NCBI GenBank assembly: GCA_963693365.1
Contig: CAVNZM010000010.1
Coordinates: 8,804,001-8,868,000 of the forward strand
DNA length: 64,000 bases
Source of the DNA: Amoebidium appalachense
Taxonomy: Eukaryota; Ichthyosporea
Reading direction: 5' to 3'
Part shown: positions 54,128 through 64,000 of the stretch, piece by piece
Layout: every line of letters starts with the position of its first letter
Numbering within the stretch: the first letter of the stretch is position 1
The notes under the pieces: generated by a model
What the model was told of the DNA's origin: nothing
The model's input: the letters and a program-made list of their open reading frames with translations, nothing else
Database searches by the model: none
Position numbers and translations under genes: made by a program

Positions 54128-55172
54128 GAATGCGGAACACGGTACGAAGTACGCATACACGATGAGAAGTATGGTGCAGGACACATGCAAAGGCAAACAT
54201 TCAAGTATGCAACATCAGCCATGCGCACAGTATGTGTCATAAGCAGAGCCCATCCTCAGGGAGGGCCCAAGTCATCAATTGCGTCTGAGTTTCGACCCCT
54301 TAGCCCGCGTATATACGATGCTCCAACTCAGACAGCAGCAGCAACTGAACTTGGGAGGGCCAACCCGTCTTGATCAAAGACGAGCAGGGTTGCTTATGCA
54401 AGCAAGGTGAGCAAAACGGTGAAGGGGGGGGGAGGGGGGCAAGTATGGGGGGGAGACGGAAAGGCACTGGTGTAGTGAGTGCAACATGAACCCAACCAAA
54501 GCAATCACTTCACGTGCCTTCTACTGGTAGCATGTAGGTGATGTGAAGCGATCAGAGAAAACAAAACACACAACAAAATCCGTTTCACGTTCCAGCCACC
54601 AAAAGCTCTGTGTGCAAATCTAGAAGGAGGGGTCGAGAGCAAGGTGCAGGACACCAGGCACACAGGAGCCAGGTACAGAAAAAGTTTTTTTTTTTTTTTT
54701 TTTTTTTTGGGGGGGGGGGGGGGGAAGGTCAGTTACTGCTCCAGGAGGGGCGCCAGTACTCGGGGTGGTAGGCACTGATGCTGAGGCAGATCTTTTTGCC
54801 CACCTCAAACCGGCCATTGGGCTGCATGATTTTATCAGCACTGGGCCAATAGCACCCATGAAACACTACAGGCGCATCATGCACCATATTACACCCCACA
54901 CAGTCACACACACAGGCAGGCACACACGTGGGACAGGCACAGAACTGCACTCGCTGCCGGCAAGTCACAATCAAACGTCCTAGAAAGAGTGTGTGTGTGT
55001 GTGTGTGTGTGGCTTGTATGCCTGCTGGCGTGTGCATGTGCATGTGTGCTTTTATGTCCGCATGCATGTGTATTGTGTGTACGTGTGTGTGTGATTGTGT
55101 GTGTGTGTGCGTGTGTGTAAGCTTGTGTGCCCAAGTGCACGCATGTGTGTGTATGTGTGTGGGTGTGTGTGG

Positions 55173-55208
<36 letters not shown>

Positions 55209-55264
55209 GCGTGTGTGTAAGCTTGTGTGCCCAAGTGCATGCATGTGTGTGTATGTGTGTGGGT

Positions 55265-55315
<51 letters not shown>

Positions 55316-55979
55316 CATGTGAATGCGCATGTGAATGTGCTTGTGTGCTTGTGTGTGTGTGTGTGTGTGCGTGTGCGTGCGGGTGTGTACATGTGTGCAT
55401 GTGAGTGTGTACGTGTTTTTGTGTGTGTTTGTGTGTATTTGTGTGTGTGCATGTGTGCGTGTGTGCATGTGTGCGTGTGAGTGTGTACGTGTTTTTGTGT
55501 GTGTTTGTGTGTATTTGTGTGTGTGCATGTGTGCGTGTGTGCACGTGTGCGTGTGTGTGCGTGTGTGTAAGTGTGTGTGTGGGTGGGTGGGTGGGTGGGT
55601 GTTCCTACACCCACCGTCAGCAGGATTATATTTGGAGGCTTGTACGGGTACTCTGGGGGCAGCAGGATACGGCCATGGTATATGCCCCCGGCAAAGGCTG
55701 TGTCTGCTGGGCCACGCACTGTAAAGTGCCACTCAAAGATGTTCTCCTGTGTGTGTGTGGGGGGGGGGGGTTTGAATGCGTCAAAAAGTACGAAGTACAC
55801 AAGAACAAACGGATAACACGATGCAGAACGCAAGCCATACATAAAGAGTATGCATAATAAGCAGAGCCCATCCTCAGGGGGAACCCACGTCATCCACAGT
55901 ACCCGAGTTTCGACCTATTCACCTCGTTAACGAAACCCAACTGTTTCACTTGAACATGGGTAGGTCACCCGTCTTGATC

Positions 55980-56011
<32 letters not shown>

Positions 56012-56990
56012 GGGGGGGGGGGAGGGGGGAGGAAGCGGGGTACGTGTGTGTGTGTGTGTGTGTGTGTTTCTGTGTGTGTGTGACACGTCTGTGTGGGTGG
56101 GTGTGTTATGTGTGTGTGTGTGGGGGGGGGGGGGGGGGGGGGATGTGGGGGTGGGTGCGAATGCATGTTCAGGTGTGTGTGTGTGTGTGGCGTGTGTGTG
56201 TTGTCCCTGTGTGTCAGTGTGTGGTGCGCCCATGCGCGCCTGTGTGTGTGTGTCGGTTTGTGTGTTTATGTTCGTGCGTGTACCTTTATGTGTGTGTGCT
56301 CGCGCGGAAAGAAAGCGTGAATGTGTTTGTCCCCAACGTGTGTACTTGCATTGTGTGTCTTCCTATCTGTGTGTCTGGATGTTCTATCTGTGTGTCTGGA
56401 TGGATGCGGGCTAGGCGGGAAGGCGGCCGGGGGGGGGGGGGGGGGGGGGGGGGGAGGGAGGGGGAACAAAAAGTTCTCGGGAAAGCAAATAGGGAAACAT
56501 AGGGCAACAGGTTCTTTTTCCCGTTAACGATTTCCAGACTTATCTGCAAGAACATGCACATGTTAGAAGCCGAGATGAGAGGATTACTCATGAGGATAGC
56601 GCAAGATGGCTGCACGTGCATGCCTGTGTCTGCACGTGCAGGCACACACCTCCAGGGGCTGGGCATGGTACATCTCCGTGGGCTCTCTCAGCTCCTTGGC
56701 CTCGACCATAATCCGCTTGACCGCTGCAGCCCCCCCAGTCAGTCACGGCACTATGCCCTCAGGAACATATCTTATCCAACCCCAACCCAACCCCACCCCA
56801 CCCCCCCTCCCCCCCCTCCCCAGCAATCACAGCTCATTCATGAACGAAAGGAGGAGAGGGGGAAGGGCGGGTGGGTGGGGGGGGGGGGGGAGGGGAGGAC
56901 TCGTGCAAAGGAACAGCTGCATATCAAGATATCCTATTTGAACCCCCTTCCCTTCCCTCCCCCCCCCCCACCCAAACACACGCGCGCGCG

Positions 56991-57074
<84 letters not shown>

Positions 57075-57990
57075 ACTCCTTTTCTCCCTCCCTCCCTACC
57101 CCCCAAAAAACGGGGGGGGGGGGGGGGGGGGGGGGGCTATCACAATTCAGATAATAATGATATGTTTATTTTATTTTATTTTTATTTTATTTTTTCCTTT
57201 TTTTCCTTTTTTTCTTTTCTTTTTTTTTTTTTTTTTTGTGGGGGGAGGGGGGGGGGGGGGGGGGGGGGGAGATCATAATGGAAAAAAGAAACATTCTAAT
57301 AATAAGAAGGGGGAGCGGAGGCTAGGGGGGAAGGCCTTTGCCTTCTTCAACTTTCTAACGGATCTTCGAGTTCTAATTCCTTCCCCCTCCCCCTCCCCCC
57401 CCCCTCCCCTCCCCCCCCCCCCCCCCCCACCCCCCCCCTTAAACCTCCCCCTCCCCCAAACACACAGACCAGGTAATATCAACACTTGCATTTCGTTTAT
57501 CCCTTCAGAAACGAAGGGGAAGCCAGGGAGGGGGGAGGGGGGGGAAGCCAGGGGAGGGGGGGTGGGGGGGGGGAAGGGGGGGGGGGGGGAGGGGGGTGGT
57601 TGGTTGAAGAGCAAGGCCTGCAATCCACTAGATCTAAGATCTAAGCATGTCACCGTGCCACAGTGAGCACAAGCCCTATGTGAAGCAAGAGACCAAAGAA
57701 AGAGCCCCTTATACGCTCCGTAAACGGTAGATTGCCAAGAAGGTGGGTGCTTTTCACTTTCCTTCCCCGTTCGTTTGCATGACCGTTTTGTCCATGGAAC
57801 TTGGACCGAATAAGGGTAGAGAAGGGTAGAGGCAAGGCCTAGCTCACGTGCTTCTACGCGTGCAAGTGACTGCCCGAAGAGCACCAAAAACGTCCACCTG
57901 CACGTGCGCCAACACACACACAGGTGATAGTTTGCCTCACACGGAGTACTCACCGGGGCTCTTGAGGTTGTATTTCGGTTCGGCAGCCAT
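51076..57990 (-). CDS. UBE2J1: UBE2J-type ER ubiquitin-conjugating enzyme, 8 exons
   Basis: Exons on the minus strand: 57990-57954, 56723-56650, 55746-55615, 54821-54737, 53739-53634, 53278-53070, 52132-51972 and 51195-51076; phases agree, 307 aa (human UBE2J1 318). This E2 (yeast Ubc6) is tail-anchored in the ER and passes ubiquitin in ER-associated degradation. Landmarks: [18 protein letters not shown], the [19 protein letters not shown] region, [12 protein letters not shown], and [15 protein letters not shown] with the catalytic Cys at about residue 93. These are followed by the family-specific HPEYWRPSW and the [15 protein letters not shown] region. A CPTC motif follows at about 151-154, then an acidic and poly-Gln linker (7 Q). 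The C-terminal anchor [19 protein letters not shown] (about 281-299) leaves only a few residues in the lumen. The J1/J2 paralogue choice is a best guess. Confidence 0.93.
51210..51470 (+). repeat. (GT)n field in UBE2J intron 7
   Basis: On the sense strand this is a (CA)n field just upstream of the last acceptor, whereas the same intron starts with GT-rich sequence at 51971-51870. A CGCG block lies at 51463-51475. Confidence 0.88.
52150..52990 (+). repeat. C-run/A-run mosaic in UBE2J intron 6
   Basis: Repeating pattern of C-rich tracts followed by A-runs (52200-52260, 52470-52531, 52740-52812), plus (CAC)n at 52547-52587 and (CCCA)n. On the sense strand: T-runs then G-runs. Confidence 0.85.
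54126..54423 (+). repeat. Dispersed repeat R1, copy b (UBE2J intron 4)
   Basis: Near-identical to R1a at 8407-8703. It again begins directly after a G-run of about 34 nt (54092-54125) and ends in another G-run. Antisense to the host gene. Confidence 0.88.
55150..55310 (+). repeat. (GT)n arrays with ~105-bp duplication in UBE2J intron 3
   Basis: The unit GTAAGCTTGTGTGCCCAAGT occurs at 55117 and 55218 and is followed each time by (GT)n, so a ~101-bp segment is tandemly duplicated. A similar repeat (GTGAGTGTGTACGTGTTTTT) is duplicated at 55402 and 55478. Confidence 0.75.
55771..55980 (+). repeat. Dispersed repeat R1, diverged copy c (UBE2J intron 2)
   Basis: Shares TTTGAATGCG, GTACGAAGTAC, the CAGAGCCCATCCTCAGGG block, CGAGTTTCGACC and CCGTCTTGATCA with copies a and b in the same order, but is clearly diverged and truncated at its 3' end. 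It too follows a G-run. Confidence 0.75.
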
Positions 57991-58458
57991 CTTCCTACCG
58001 TCTCCCCAGTTGGGTAAGGGAGAGAAAAGTGATGGAACACCGTCCTTTGTTGCAGAGTGCAGCTGCGTGCACGATCGAAATTAGGGATTTTTTCTGTCTG
58101 TTTGTGCTTGTATAATTCGTTAAGGTGAAAACTACTAAGGCCGCCTAAACGCACAAGCAACAGGGTCCCAAACCCGGCTTGCACAGAAAGATCACTAACA
58201 CTCGCTGGATCCTACTCCTGCCTACAGTGTGCTGGTAGCTATCTTCATTCAAAAGAACAGTACTCAACAAGATTCCCCTGTATGCATACACGTATTAAAC
58301 GCTTGAAAGAGTCAAATGAATTTACGTTTATGATATCTCATACTGTAGCTAAACATCAGAATTCTACTCCCCGGGACTACTGGCTGATTGGGTGACTGGG
58401 AGTAGGGTCGCAAGTTGCTCGCCCTTCGTTCAGGCAGCACCTGAGTTTTGCTGCTCAG

Positions 58459-58466
58459 TGACGTCA
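58459..58466. promoter_or_regulatory. CRE (TGACGTCA) in UBE2J 5' flank
   Basis: A full CRE inside a longer perfect palindrome CAGTGACGTCACTG, about 470 bp upstream of the UBE2J ATG. bZIP factors bind this site in many eukaryotes; regulation here is inferred. Confidence 0.55.
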
Positions 58467-58562
58467 CTGGTGATGGCGATGATAAGAAATAGCCAATAGA
58501 CGCTTCTTTCTGTGCGCCTTATATGTTGCCACGTAGTTAATGCTGATTGGTTGCGTGTCAAC

Positions 58563-58574
58563 TTTTGGCGGGAA
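58563..58574 (+). promoter_or_regulatory. E2F-like site
   Basis: TTTTGGCGGGAA matches the E2F/DP consensus. It lies 100 bp upstream of the plus-strand donor at 58673, so it may serve the divergent transcript as well as UBE2J. Confidence 0.45.
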
Positions 58575-58854
58575 TCATTTTTCCCGGAAGTTCCGCCGGC
58601 CCGGAAGTCGGAGCCCTGGCCACGGCATTCAACTTGCCCCGTTTGTCAAACTTGAACCGGCGGCCCCCGACCGGTAAGAGCATGATAAGAAGAAAAAATC
58701 ACGAATACTTGACAACTCACTTATGCTTTTTATTTAAAAGTTTACTTGAGAAAAGGAAAGCAAAAAAGCCTTCTCGTAAAGTTTCGCGAATATGTCGCCA
58801 ATGTTGTCATTTGAATCCCTCTAGACTATTCAGGCGAAATTTGAGCAAAAGGCT

Positions 58855-59868
58855 TGCGAAATGTTTTTTCTTTTGCTCGGTTTTATTGATCCGTTAATGA
58901 AGGCAACGTGCAGCCACAGGCTACATAACCACCAATAGAACTGAAAAAGCCAAAGCTACGAAATAAAAATAAAGCGACAAGTGACAAAGGACACCAGCGG
59001 GCAAAACGTGTGTATGCGTGAAACTAGTTTGCTCCAACTAGTCATATGCATCGATGTTGACCAGACCACACTCCGCAAGAAGACGTCATTACTGCTGCTT
59101 CCCAACAGGCCCCCCTCAAAACCTACCGAGGCATAGCAAGCAAGTCAGCCTCTAAAAGAGCAATGCAGACCAAATCTGAGCTAAAAAACAATCCCAACGG
59201 GCCCGGCCCCTAGATAACCCGGAGAAACTGCATCTAGCTCTCTGATAAGGTGGCCTAGTTGTGGCAGGACGTCGACACACAGAAAAACACAATTACAGAA
59301 TGCATGCAAGCAAACCCGGTCATTGCCCTACCACCTACTGAGGCGGTGTTTCCTTTTTTTTTTTTTTTTTTTTTTTTTTTTGCAAAAAGGAACCAAGTAG
59401 ATGTATAACGTCGCACGTGAGGCAACACTGAGTACGTGTTAGGTCATCAAGTTGCCATACGACTGGAGGCTAAGGACTGGCAGTCACTTGGAAAGCTCCC
59501 CGACGACCAAGTAGCCGCCCCTCCACTCACGCAGCGCAGAAGTAGCTGAAGAAGTTGCAGCAGCCCACCGCCAATAGGTCGCGTAGAAGCGTAGACAGCG
59601 TGTAGAAGTTACCATAGGTTGCAGTGGACCACCAGGCGTTGAAGAAACCACTTAAGGGAGAAACTCCGCAAAAGGGAGATGCCCCACACTCTCACAGCAG
59701 TAGGAATACACCAGGCCACACCACACACACGCGCGCTGCAGTCACGTTCCCCTGAGTGGGACTCCCTCCCACCACAAAAAGAAGAAACGAAAGCCTTTAT
59801 ATACCTGCCATGGTGAAGAATCGGGAAAAAAAAGTTGACGTGACAGCTAAGAGATCGAAGTGAATTAG
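58855..59868 (-). repeat. Dispersed transcript-like repeat R2, copy B
   Basis: Near-identical to 22958-23856, same orientation, with TATATAAA at 59804-59797 and AATAAA at 58887-58882 on the minus strand. It differs by a 129-bp insertion (59328-59456), a 6-bp insertion near 59270 and a few short deletions. High identity implies a recent duplication or transposition. Confidence 0.75.
59328..59456 (+). mobile_element. 129-bp insertion nested in R2 copy B
   Basis: Absent from R2 copy A. It is bounded by a 5-bp direct repeat TTGCC (59323-59327 and 59452-59456) that is single in copy A, as expected for a target-site duplication. It contains a T-run of about 28 nt flanked by GTTTCC and GGAAC, an imperfect hairpin. 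The alternative is a deletion in copy A between TTGCC repeats. Confidence 0.5.
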
Positions 59869-59869
59869 T

Positions 59870-60660
59870 GAAGTCCAAATGTGACAGAAGATTTTTGGAG
59901 AAAAGAACCGACTGATCCGACACATATAGAATAGGAAGATGTGTATGATTGTCCCAGATTACCATTACCAAGCCGCTCACTCAAATTCTATATTTATGCT
60001 TCGGATGGTAACTGTATATATACCTTTCAAGCCATAAGCCGAACTCCTAAAGTCTGTGTGTAGTCATTCTTGGATATCACGGCCCAGGCGGCTGGCAGCC
60101 AGGCTGCCCAGCTTGACACCCTTGCAATATCTTCGAAAATTTCAGGTTTAGGAGACAGCTCATTCAACGCTCATAGGCACCAATAAAAATGCTCTTTGGC
60201 ACTTGACGGTGACCTCTTTTATTAATCGGGTCGCCTGAAACCCGGACCGCTGGTTAAAAATTTTTTAGTTACGGCTGCAAAGTCACACGCCCAGATCTAG
60301 GCATTGCACTTGGTAATGAATGCTATAAACCTATGGGAATCAAATTGTTGTAATTTCATCCAAAGATTTATAGCATACAGTATCATGAGGTTTGTATCTT
60401 TTCTACTAGACACACTCGCTGGCGAGATGTTAGATGTGGCACTATGTATGGCAGGCGAGACCGGTAAATCATGCTCTTGAACCGAAATGTTGACCCGGTC
60501 CAAGTGCTTTTTAAAAATGTTGCCTGATCGTTGCGGGTGACGTAAACAACTTGGTCCGCCACTCCGCCCATAAAAAGGACGGGACTGTGTTCCAACTTGC
60601 CACTTGCCACACACTCTGCAGCCTCTCGCCTCTGTGGTTGTTTAGGCGACCACTTCGACG
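59870..60660. other. 5' flank of the hydrolase gene
   Basis: Unique, fairly AT-rich sequence. A TATA-like CATAAAAAGG lies at 60569-60578, 83-92 bp before the ATG. A minus-strand reading at 60123-60067 (GVKLGSLAASRLG then stop) looks exon-like but is unassigned. The minus frame 60614-60297 lacks an ATG start. Confidence 0.45.
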
Positions 60661-62247
60661 ATGGCATGGTGGCTTGTTGCCGCGTGTGCGGTCCTTTTAG
60701 GACCACTGCACACCGAGGGCGCCCCCGCCGATGCTGGGGTGGGCTACAAGAACGGAGACTTTGCGCTGGAGGGCTACTTGTACAGCCCAAAGGGGGAAGG
60801 CAAGGCCCCGGCCGTGGTTGTGCTGCCGGACTGGGACGGAGTTAACGCCTACGAGCAAAAACGCGCACAGATGTTGGCCGACTTGGGCTATGTCGGGTTT
60901 GCTGCGGACATATACGGCAAGGACAAGCACGAGGTCACAGACATGCAGGAGAGAATCAAGCTGACCACCATGTACCGCAGCGACCCCAAACTGTTCAACT
61001 CGCGCATACAGGCAGCCGTGGAAACGGTCAGGAACCTCACCGAGGTGGACCCCACACGCGTGGCCGTTATTGGCTACTGCTTTGGCGGCACAGGCGTGCT
61101 CAATTACGCCATCAGTGGTGCTAATGTTAGTGGTGTCGTCAGCTTCCACGGGGGGCTCACACAGAGGATGATGGTTGACAACAAAACCGCCATTCCCGCT
61201 AAGGTGCTGGTGCTATCGGGCGGGGACGACGACGCACACAGCGACGTAGCCAAGTTGGAGAACGAGCTGAACGCGGTCAACACAACGTGGGAGATGACGA
61301 GATACTCCAAGGTCGTGCACGGGTTTACGGCACCTGGGCCGGGCTACAACAAGCGCGCAGACGAACGGTCGTGGGAGAGCATGAAGCTGTTCCTTGTGGA
61401 ACTGTTTAACCCTAAAAGCCACAGCGTTCAGCCAACCAGCCCCCCGGCCAGCGTGGCGGGGGTTAAGACTGTGGATTACAAAGATGGGGACTTTGAGCTG
61501 GCCGGGTTTTTGGCCCAGCCGGAGGTGATGGCCCGCAGCGGGGAGAAGGTGCCGGCCGTGGTGGTTGTTCCGGACTGGGACGGCCTCAACGACTACGAGA
61601 AGAAGCGGGTACAGATGTTTGCCGACCTGGGCCTGGTTGGGTTTGGGGCGGACATATACGGCAAGGGCAAGCACGAGGTTACAGACGTGCAGGAGAGGAT
61701 TAAACTTACCTCTATGTACCGCGGTGACCCCAAGCTGTTCAACCAGCGCATACAGGCGGCCATCAAGACGGTTCTAGCACAGCCCAACGTCGACCCGAAC
61801 CGTATTGCACTGGTGGGCTACTGCTTCGGCGGCACGGGGGTCCTCAACTATGCCATCAGCGGCAAGAGCGACGTCAAGGGGGTGATTAGTTTCCACGGCG
61901 GGCTGACTAAGAGGATGATGGTGCAGAACGGCACCAACATCACCGCCAGCATCCTGTTGCTGTCTGGTGGCAGTGATGATGCGCAGACAGACATCAACGC
62001 ACTCGAGCTGGAGCTCAACTCAGTTAACGCCACGTGGGAGATGACAAGATACTCGGGGGTACCCCACGCCTTCACCGTGTGGGATGCACAGGGCGCATAC
62101 ACCCCCCGTGCAGACATGCGCTCCTGGGCCAGTATGGAGGACTTCCTGTCTACTCTGTTTGGTTTGGACCTGAGAAGTCCGGAGCCCATGCCTTCAGATG
62201 GGCCGGCATTTTTCGATTTTTTAGATGAGATGGGCCTAGAGTGGTAG
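60661..62247 (+). CDS. Secreted tandem dienelactone-hydrolase-like protein
   Basis: An intronless 528-aa frame. Residues 1-20 (MAWWLVAACAVLLGPLHTEG) form a signal peptide, so the product should enter the secretory pathway. Two homologous alpha/beta-hydrolase domains of the dienelactone hydrolase family follow, at about 25-240 and 258-500, with a Pro/Ser linker. Each has the Cys nucleophile in GYCFGGTG (Cys130, Cys378), an Asp in a SGG(D/S)DDA motif (about 180 and 429) and a His (His210 in VVHGFTAPG; His459 in PHAFTVWD), so both look active. The repeats share long blocks such as VLPDWDG, ADIYGK, KHEVTD and SFHGGLT, which points to an internal duplication. Several N-glycosylation sequons are present (NVS, NTT, NGT, NAT). 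The true substrate is unknown; many family members cleave small esters or lactones. Confidence 0.88.
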   Translation: MAWWLVAACAVLLGPLHTEGAPADAGVGYKNGDFALEGYLYSPKGEGKAPAVVVLPDWDGVNAYEQKRAQMLADLGYVGFAADIYGKDKHEVTDMQERIKLTTMYRSDPKLFNSRIQAAVETVRNLTEVDPTRVAVIGYCFGGTGVLNYAISGANVSGVVSFHGGLTQRMMVDNKTAIPAKVLVLSGGDDDAHSDVAKLENELNAVNTTWEMTRYSKVVHGFTAPGPGYNKRADERSWESMKLFLVELFNPKSHSVQPTSPPASVAGVKTVDYKDGDFELAGFLAQPEVMARSGEKVPAVVVVPDWDGLNDYEKKRVQMFADLGLVGFGADIYGKGKHEVTDVQERIKLTSMYRGDPKLFNQRIQAAIKTVLAQPNVDPNRIALVGYCFGGTGVLNYAISGKSDVKGVISFHGGLTKRMMVQNGTNITASILLLSGGSDDAQTDINALELELNSVNATWEMTRYSGVPHAFTVWDAQGAYTPRADMRSWASMEDFLSTLFGLDLRSPEPMPSDGPAFFDFLDEMGLEW

Positions 62248-62969
62248 ATGGGGATTTGTTGGCTCATAATGGGTCACGTTTTAAAATGAGTACCGTATGG
62301 TGATTTTGAATGTATGTAAGCGGTGAAACCCACCTGAAAGAAGGGTATGAGTGAGTAGTGGTGGTTTGACTCCCCGCGGCTTGCAAGCTTTGCTGCTCGC
62401 ACTCGTGCTGTGGGGGCAGCTTTTTCAACTTTAAAGTAATGAAGCTGACAGATAGGCTAGCACCTTCTATACTGGCCGCACAACGACTACGACTGCGCCT
62501 ATAATAACCCTTTAAAGTACAATCTATCCGGCCTTCTGGACCGGCATCTATCTCGATACTGTCTTGCCTTCTAGACTTCGTCAACTCCAAATGTTATTCC
62601 CCCCCCCCCCCCCCCCCCCCCCTTCGCCCACACACACATGTCACACGCCCTTTTTCGAAATTTCTACCACAGTGGGGCTCTACACAGCTGAGGGGACAAA
62701 AGGTCAAGGGGTGGGTGGGTGAGGGGGCGGGGAAGGGGGGGAGGAGGTCGGAGGAGATGGAGCATATGAGATTGGGGCACCACCTGTGGCTGCTGGCCCG
62801 AAGTATGAGTTATGTGAAACAAATATATAGCGCACCCCCCCCCCCCCCCCCACCCCCCCCCCCCCAAAAAAAAAAAAAAGAAAAGAAAAAAAAGTACCGT
62901 ATAATACTTCCACTAGTTTTATTTGTTATCAGAGACTCAGTGGTGGTGGTGGTGGGCAGGGTGGGGAAG

Positions 62970-63011
<42 letters not shown>

Positions 63012-63030
63012 GGATAGGATCCAAATCCGA
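62248..63030. other. 3' flank of the hydrolase gene with homopolymer runs
   Basis: Unique to 62590, then C-run 62600-62622, C-then-A runs 62837-62879, and a G-run of about 40 at 62971-63010. No coding exon recognised. Confidence 0.45.
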
Positions 63031-63839
63031 GCCGAGGCCCTAGTGGAAATGATGTTTCAAGTTGGAATAGAACCTCGCAGTGCATTTAAATTAGGGCCGG
63101 GTTTGGGTAAGGCTTTTTTTCTTTTTTTTTTTTTTTTTGGGGGGGGGGGGGGGGGAATATTGCCCACCTCGAGCCCCCAGTCCCTTGGTACCACCTATAA
63201 CCTTTCGTTCAAGCTACCGTGAACAAACCTAGTATTTTGAAGGTTAAGGTTTTTTTTAAAAGGACTTTTAAAGACCCATTTTAAATATTTCTACACACAT
63301 ATGAGATCCGACCGGCTCCCCGCACCATATGCATAGTTTTTGGGATTTGTTGCATTGGCTGGTCATGGGGGTTATAATTATGTTATGGGTGGGGTTACTG
63401 CCCAGGCCTGGATTAATGAAGAGATTGCCAAGAAGTTCTGTAAAAAAAGGGCCATGGAGGACGTGGGTGGGTGCTTTTTTTCCCCCACCTTTCTTTTCGT
63501 TTGCAAGGGCGGCCCGCAGAGGGGGGGGGTGAAGGGGGGGGGGGGGGGGGAGGGGGGAGGGGAGGGGGGGGGGGGGGGAGAAGGGGGGGGGGGGGGGGGG
63601 GGGAGAAGGGGGGGGGGGGGGGGCTGTACAGGAGGTTTTATGTGGTACCAAGGGATTACGGACCCGCGTGGGAATTGTCTTGGCCTGCAAGTTCGCCCGT
63701 TTACGTTACGGCTCCAAATCTGTTATACTAAAATTGCTATCGACTCCCTACTTCTCATGGTTTTATTACGCCTTCATCTACGTGTACACCGTGGCACCCA
63801 CACTACTTCTCATGTGTAACTTGCAGGACCCCCCCCCCC
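63031..63839 (+). other. Exon-like fragments near the right edge, unrecognised
   Basis: Three unique stretches between G-runs: 63031-63115 (open, MMFQVGIEPRSAFKLG, donor-like GGTTTGG|GTAAGG), 63399-63455 (after TGCCCAG: AWINEEIAKKFCKKRAMED, then GTGGGT), and 63631-63800 (after GTACAG; one frame reads FARLRYGSKSV, then STPYFSWFYYAFIYVYTVAP, hydrophobic). They could be exons of one plus-strand gene, perhaps a membrane protein, continuing beyond the window. I recognise no family and phases are not resolved. Confidence 0.3.
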
Positions 63840-64000
63840 CCCCCCCCCCTGTCCGCACCATATCCGGCACCGGTGCCGTGTAAAGCACACCCATACAGAC
63901 GCACAACTTGTGACCACAGACACATATGCCAGCAAAACACGCACGCACAAACCCCCATCTCCCATACACTGGAGACACACAGCCACACACACACACACGT
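63840..64000. other. Repeat-rich right edge
   Basis: A C-run at 63830-63849 and CA-rich sequence to the end; nothing coding seen. It resembles the intron sequence of the other genes. Confidence 0.4.

Larger units (their letters stand above)
57991..58854. promoter_or_regulatory. UBE2J 5' flank, promoter-like
   Basis: Unique sequence. It carries a perfect CRE palindrome at 58459-58466, a CCAAT box near 58545 (GATTGG), an E2F-like TTTTGGCGGGAA at 58563-58574, and a strong plus-strand donor (CGACCG|GTAAGAG at 58673). The donor suggests a divergent plus-strand transcript whose first exon ends there. Confidence 0.5.

Noticed and set aside
58547-58897. Plus-strand 116-codon frame upstream of R2 copy B
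   Set aside because: It starts at TTG, crosses a strong donor at 58673, and its second half is AT-rich sequence with no family match; more likely a non-coding first exon plus intron.
60297-60614. Minus-strand 105-codon frame next to the hydrolase gene
   Set aside because: It begins with GTG, not ATG, overlaps the hydrolase promoter, and shows no recognisable domain.

Overview
The window is nuclear DNA of an intron-rich eukaryote, most likely a protist or other small eukaryote. Protein-coding exons are GC-rich and short, with GT-AG introns that are mostly 0.2-2 kb. Introns and spacers are packed with simple repeats: (GT)n, (CA)n, poly-G and poly-C up to about 45 nt, GTGC, GGGT and GA/CT tracts. 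Several genes are best known from animals and their relatives (SCOC, macoilin, MYCBP, UBE2J, HUS1). That is compatible with a unicellular holozoan, but the sequence alone does not fix the lineage. Gene models were built by joining exons whose splice phases agree and whose joined products match named families; no transcript evidence was available.

Layout. 1-1.67 kb: promoter-like spacer with a 30-bp direct repeat. 1.67-5.75 kb (+): SCOC-like short coiled-coil protein, 4 exons. 6.24-14.72 kb (-): HUS1, 7 exons, tail-to-tail with SCOC. 16.69-17.61 kb (-): intronless PHO80-type cyclin. 17.6-24.5 kb: CCAAT-rich spacer, a possible small membrane protein, exon-like islands I could not assign, and copy A of a 0.9-kb transcript-like repeat (R2). 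25.54-28.99 kb (-): MYCBP, 5 exons. 31.16-32.26 kb (+): Gln/Pro-rich, acidic protein with a possible DNA-binding C-terminus, interrupted by a +1 frameshift at CCC-TAA. 34.49-41.35 kb (+): F-box/leucine-rich-repeat protein, 9 exons. 42.79-49.21 kb (+): macoilin, 4 exons. 51.08-57.99 kb (-): tail-anchored UBE2J-type ubiquitin-conjugating enzyme, 8 exons. 58.86-59.87 kb: R2 copy B. 60.66-62.25 kb (+): secreted tandem dienelactone-hydrolase-like protein, intronless. 62.3-64 kb: repeats plus exon-like fragments running to the window edge.

Functional themes. HUS1 (9-1-1 checkpoint clamp) and the cyclin are cell-cycle genes, and an E2F-like site lies in the HUS1 5' spacer. UBE2J and the F-box protein belong to the ubiquitin system. 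Macoilin, SCOC and UBE2J act at the ER/Golgi membranes. There is no operon-like logic; neighbours are independent genes.

The most unusual property is the structure of the introns. Read on the sense strand, many begin with GT/G tracts directly after the 5' splice site and end with CA/C tracts directly before the 3' splice site. The two ends are therefore complementary and could fold together. Other points of interest are a minisatellite that multiplies an exon's own 5' splice site, two dispersed repeat families, and a consistent T-then-G (C-then-A) order of abutting homopolymers.
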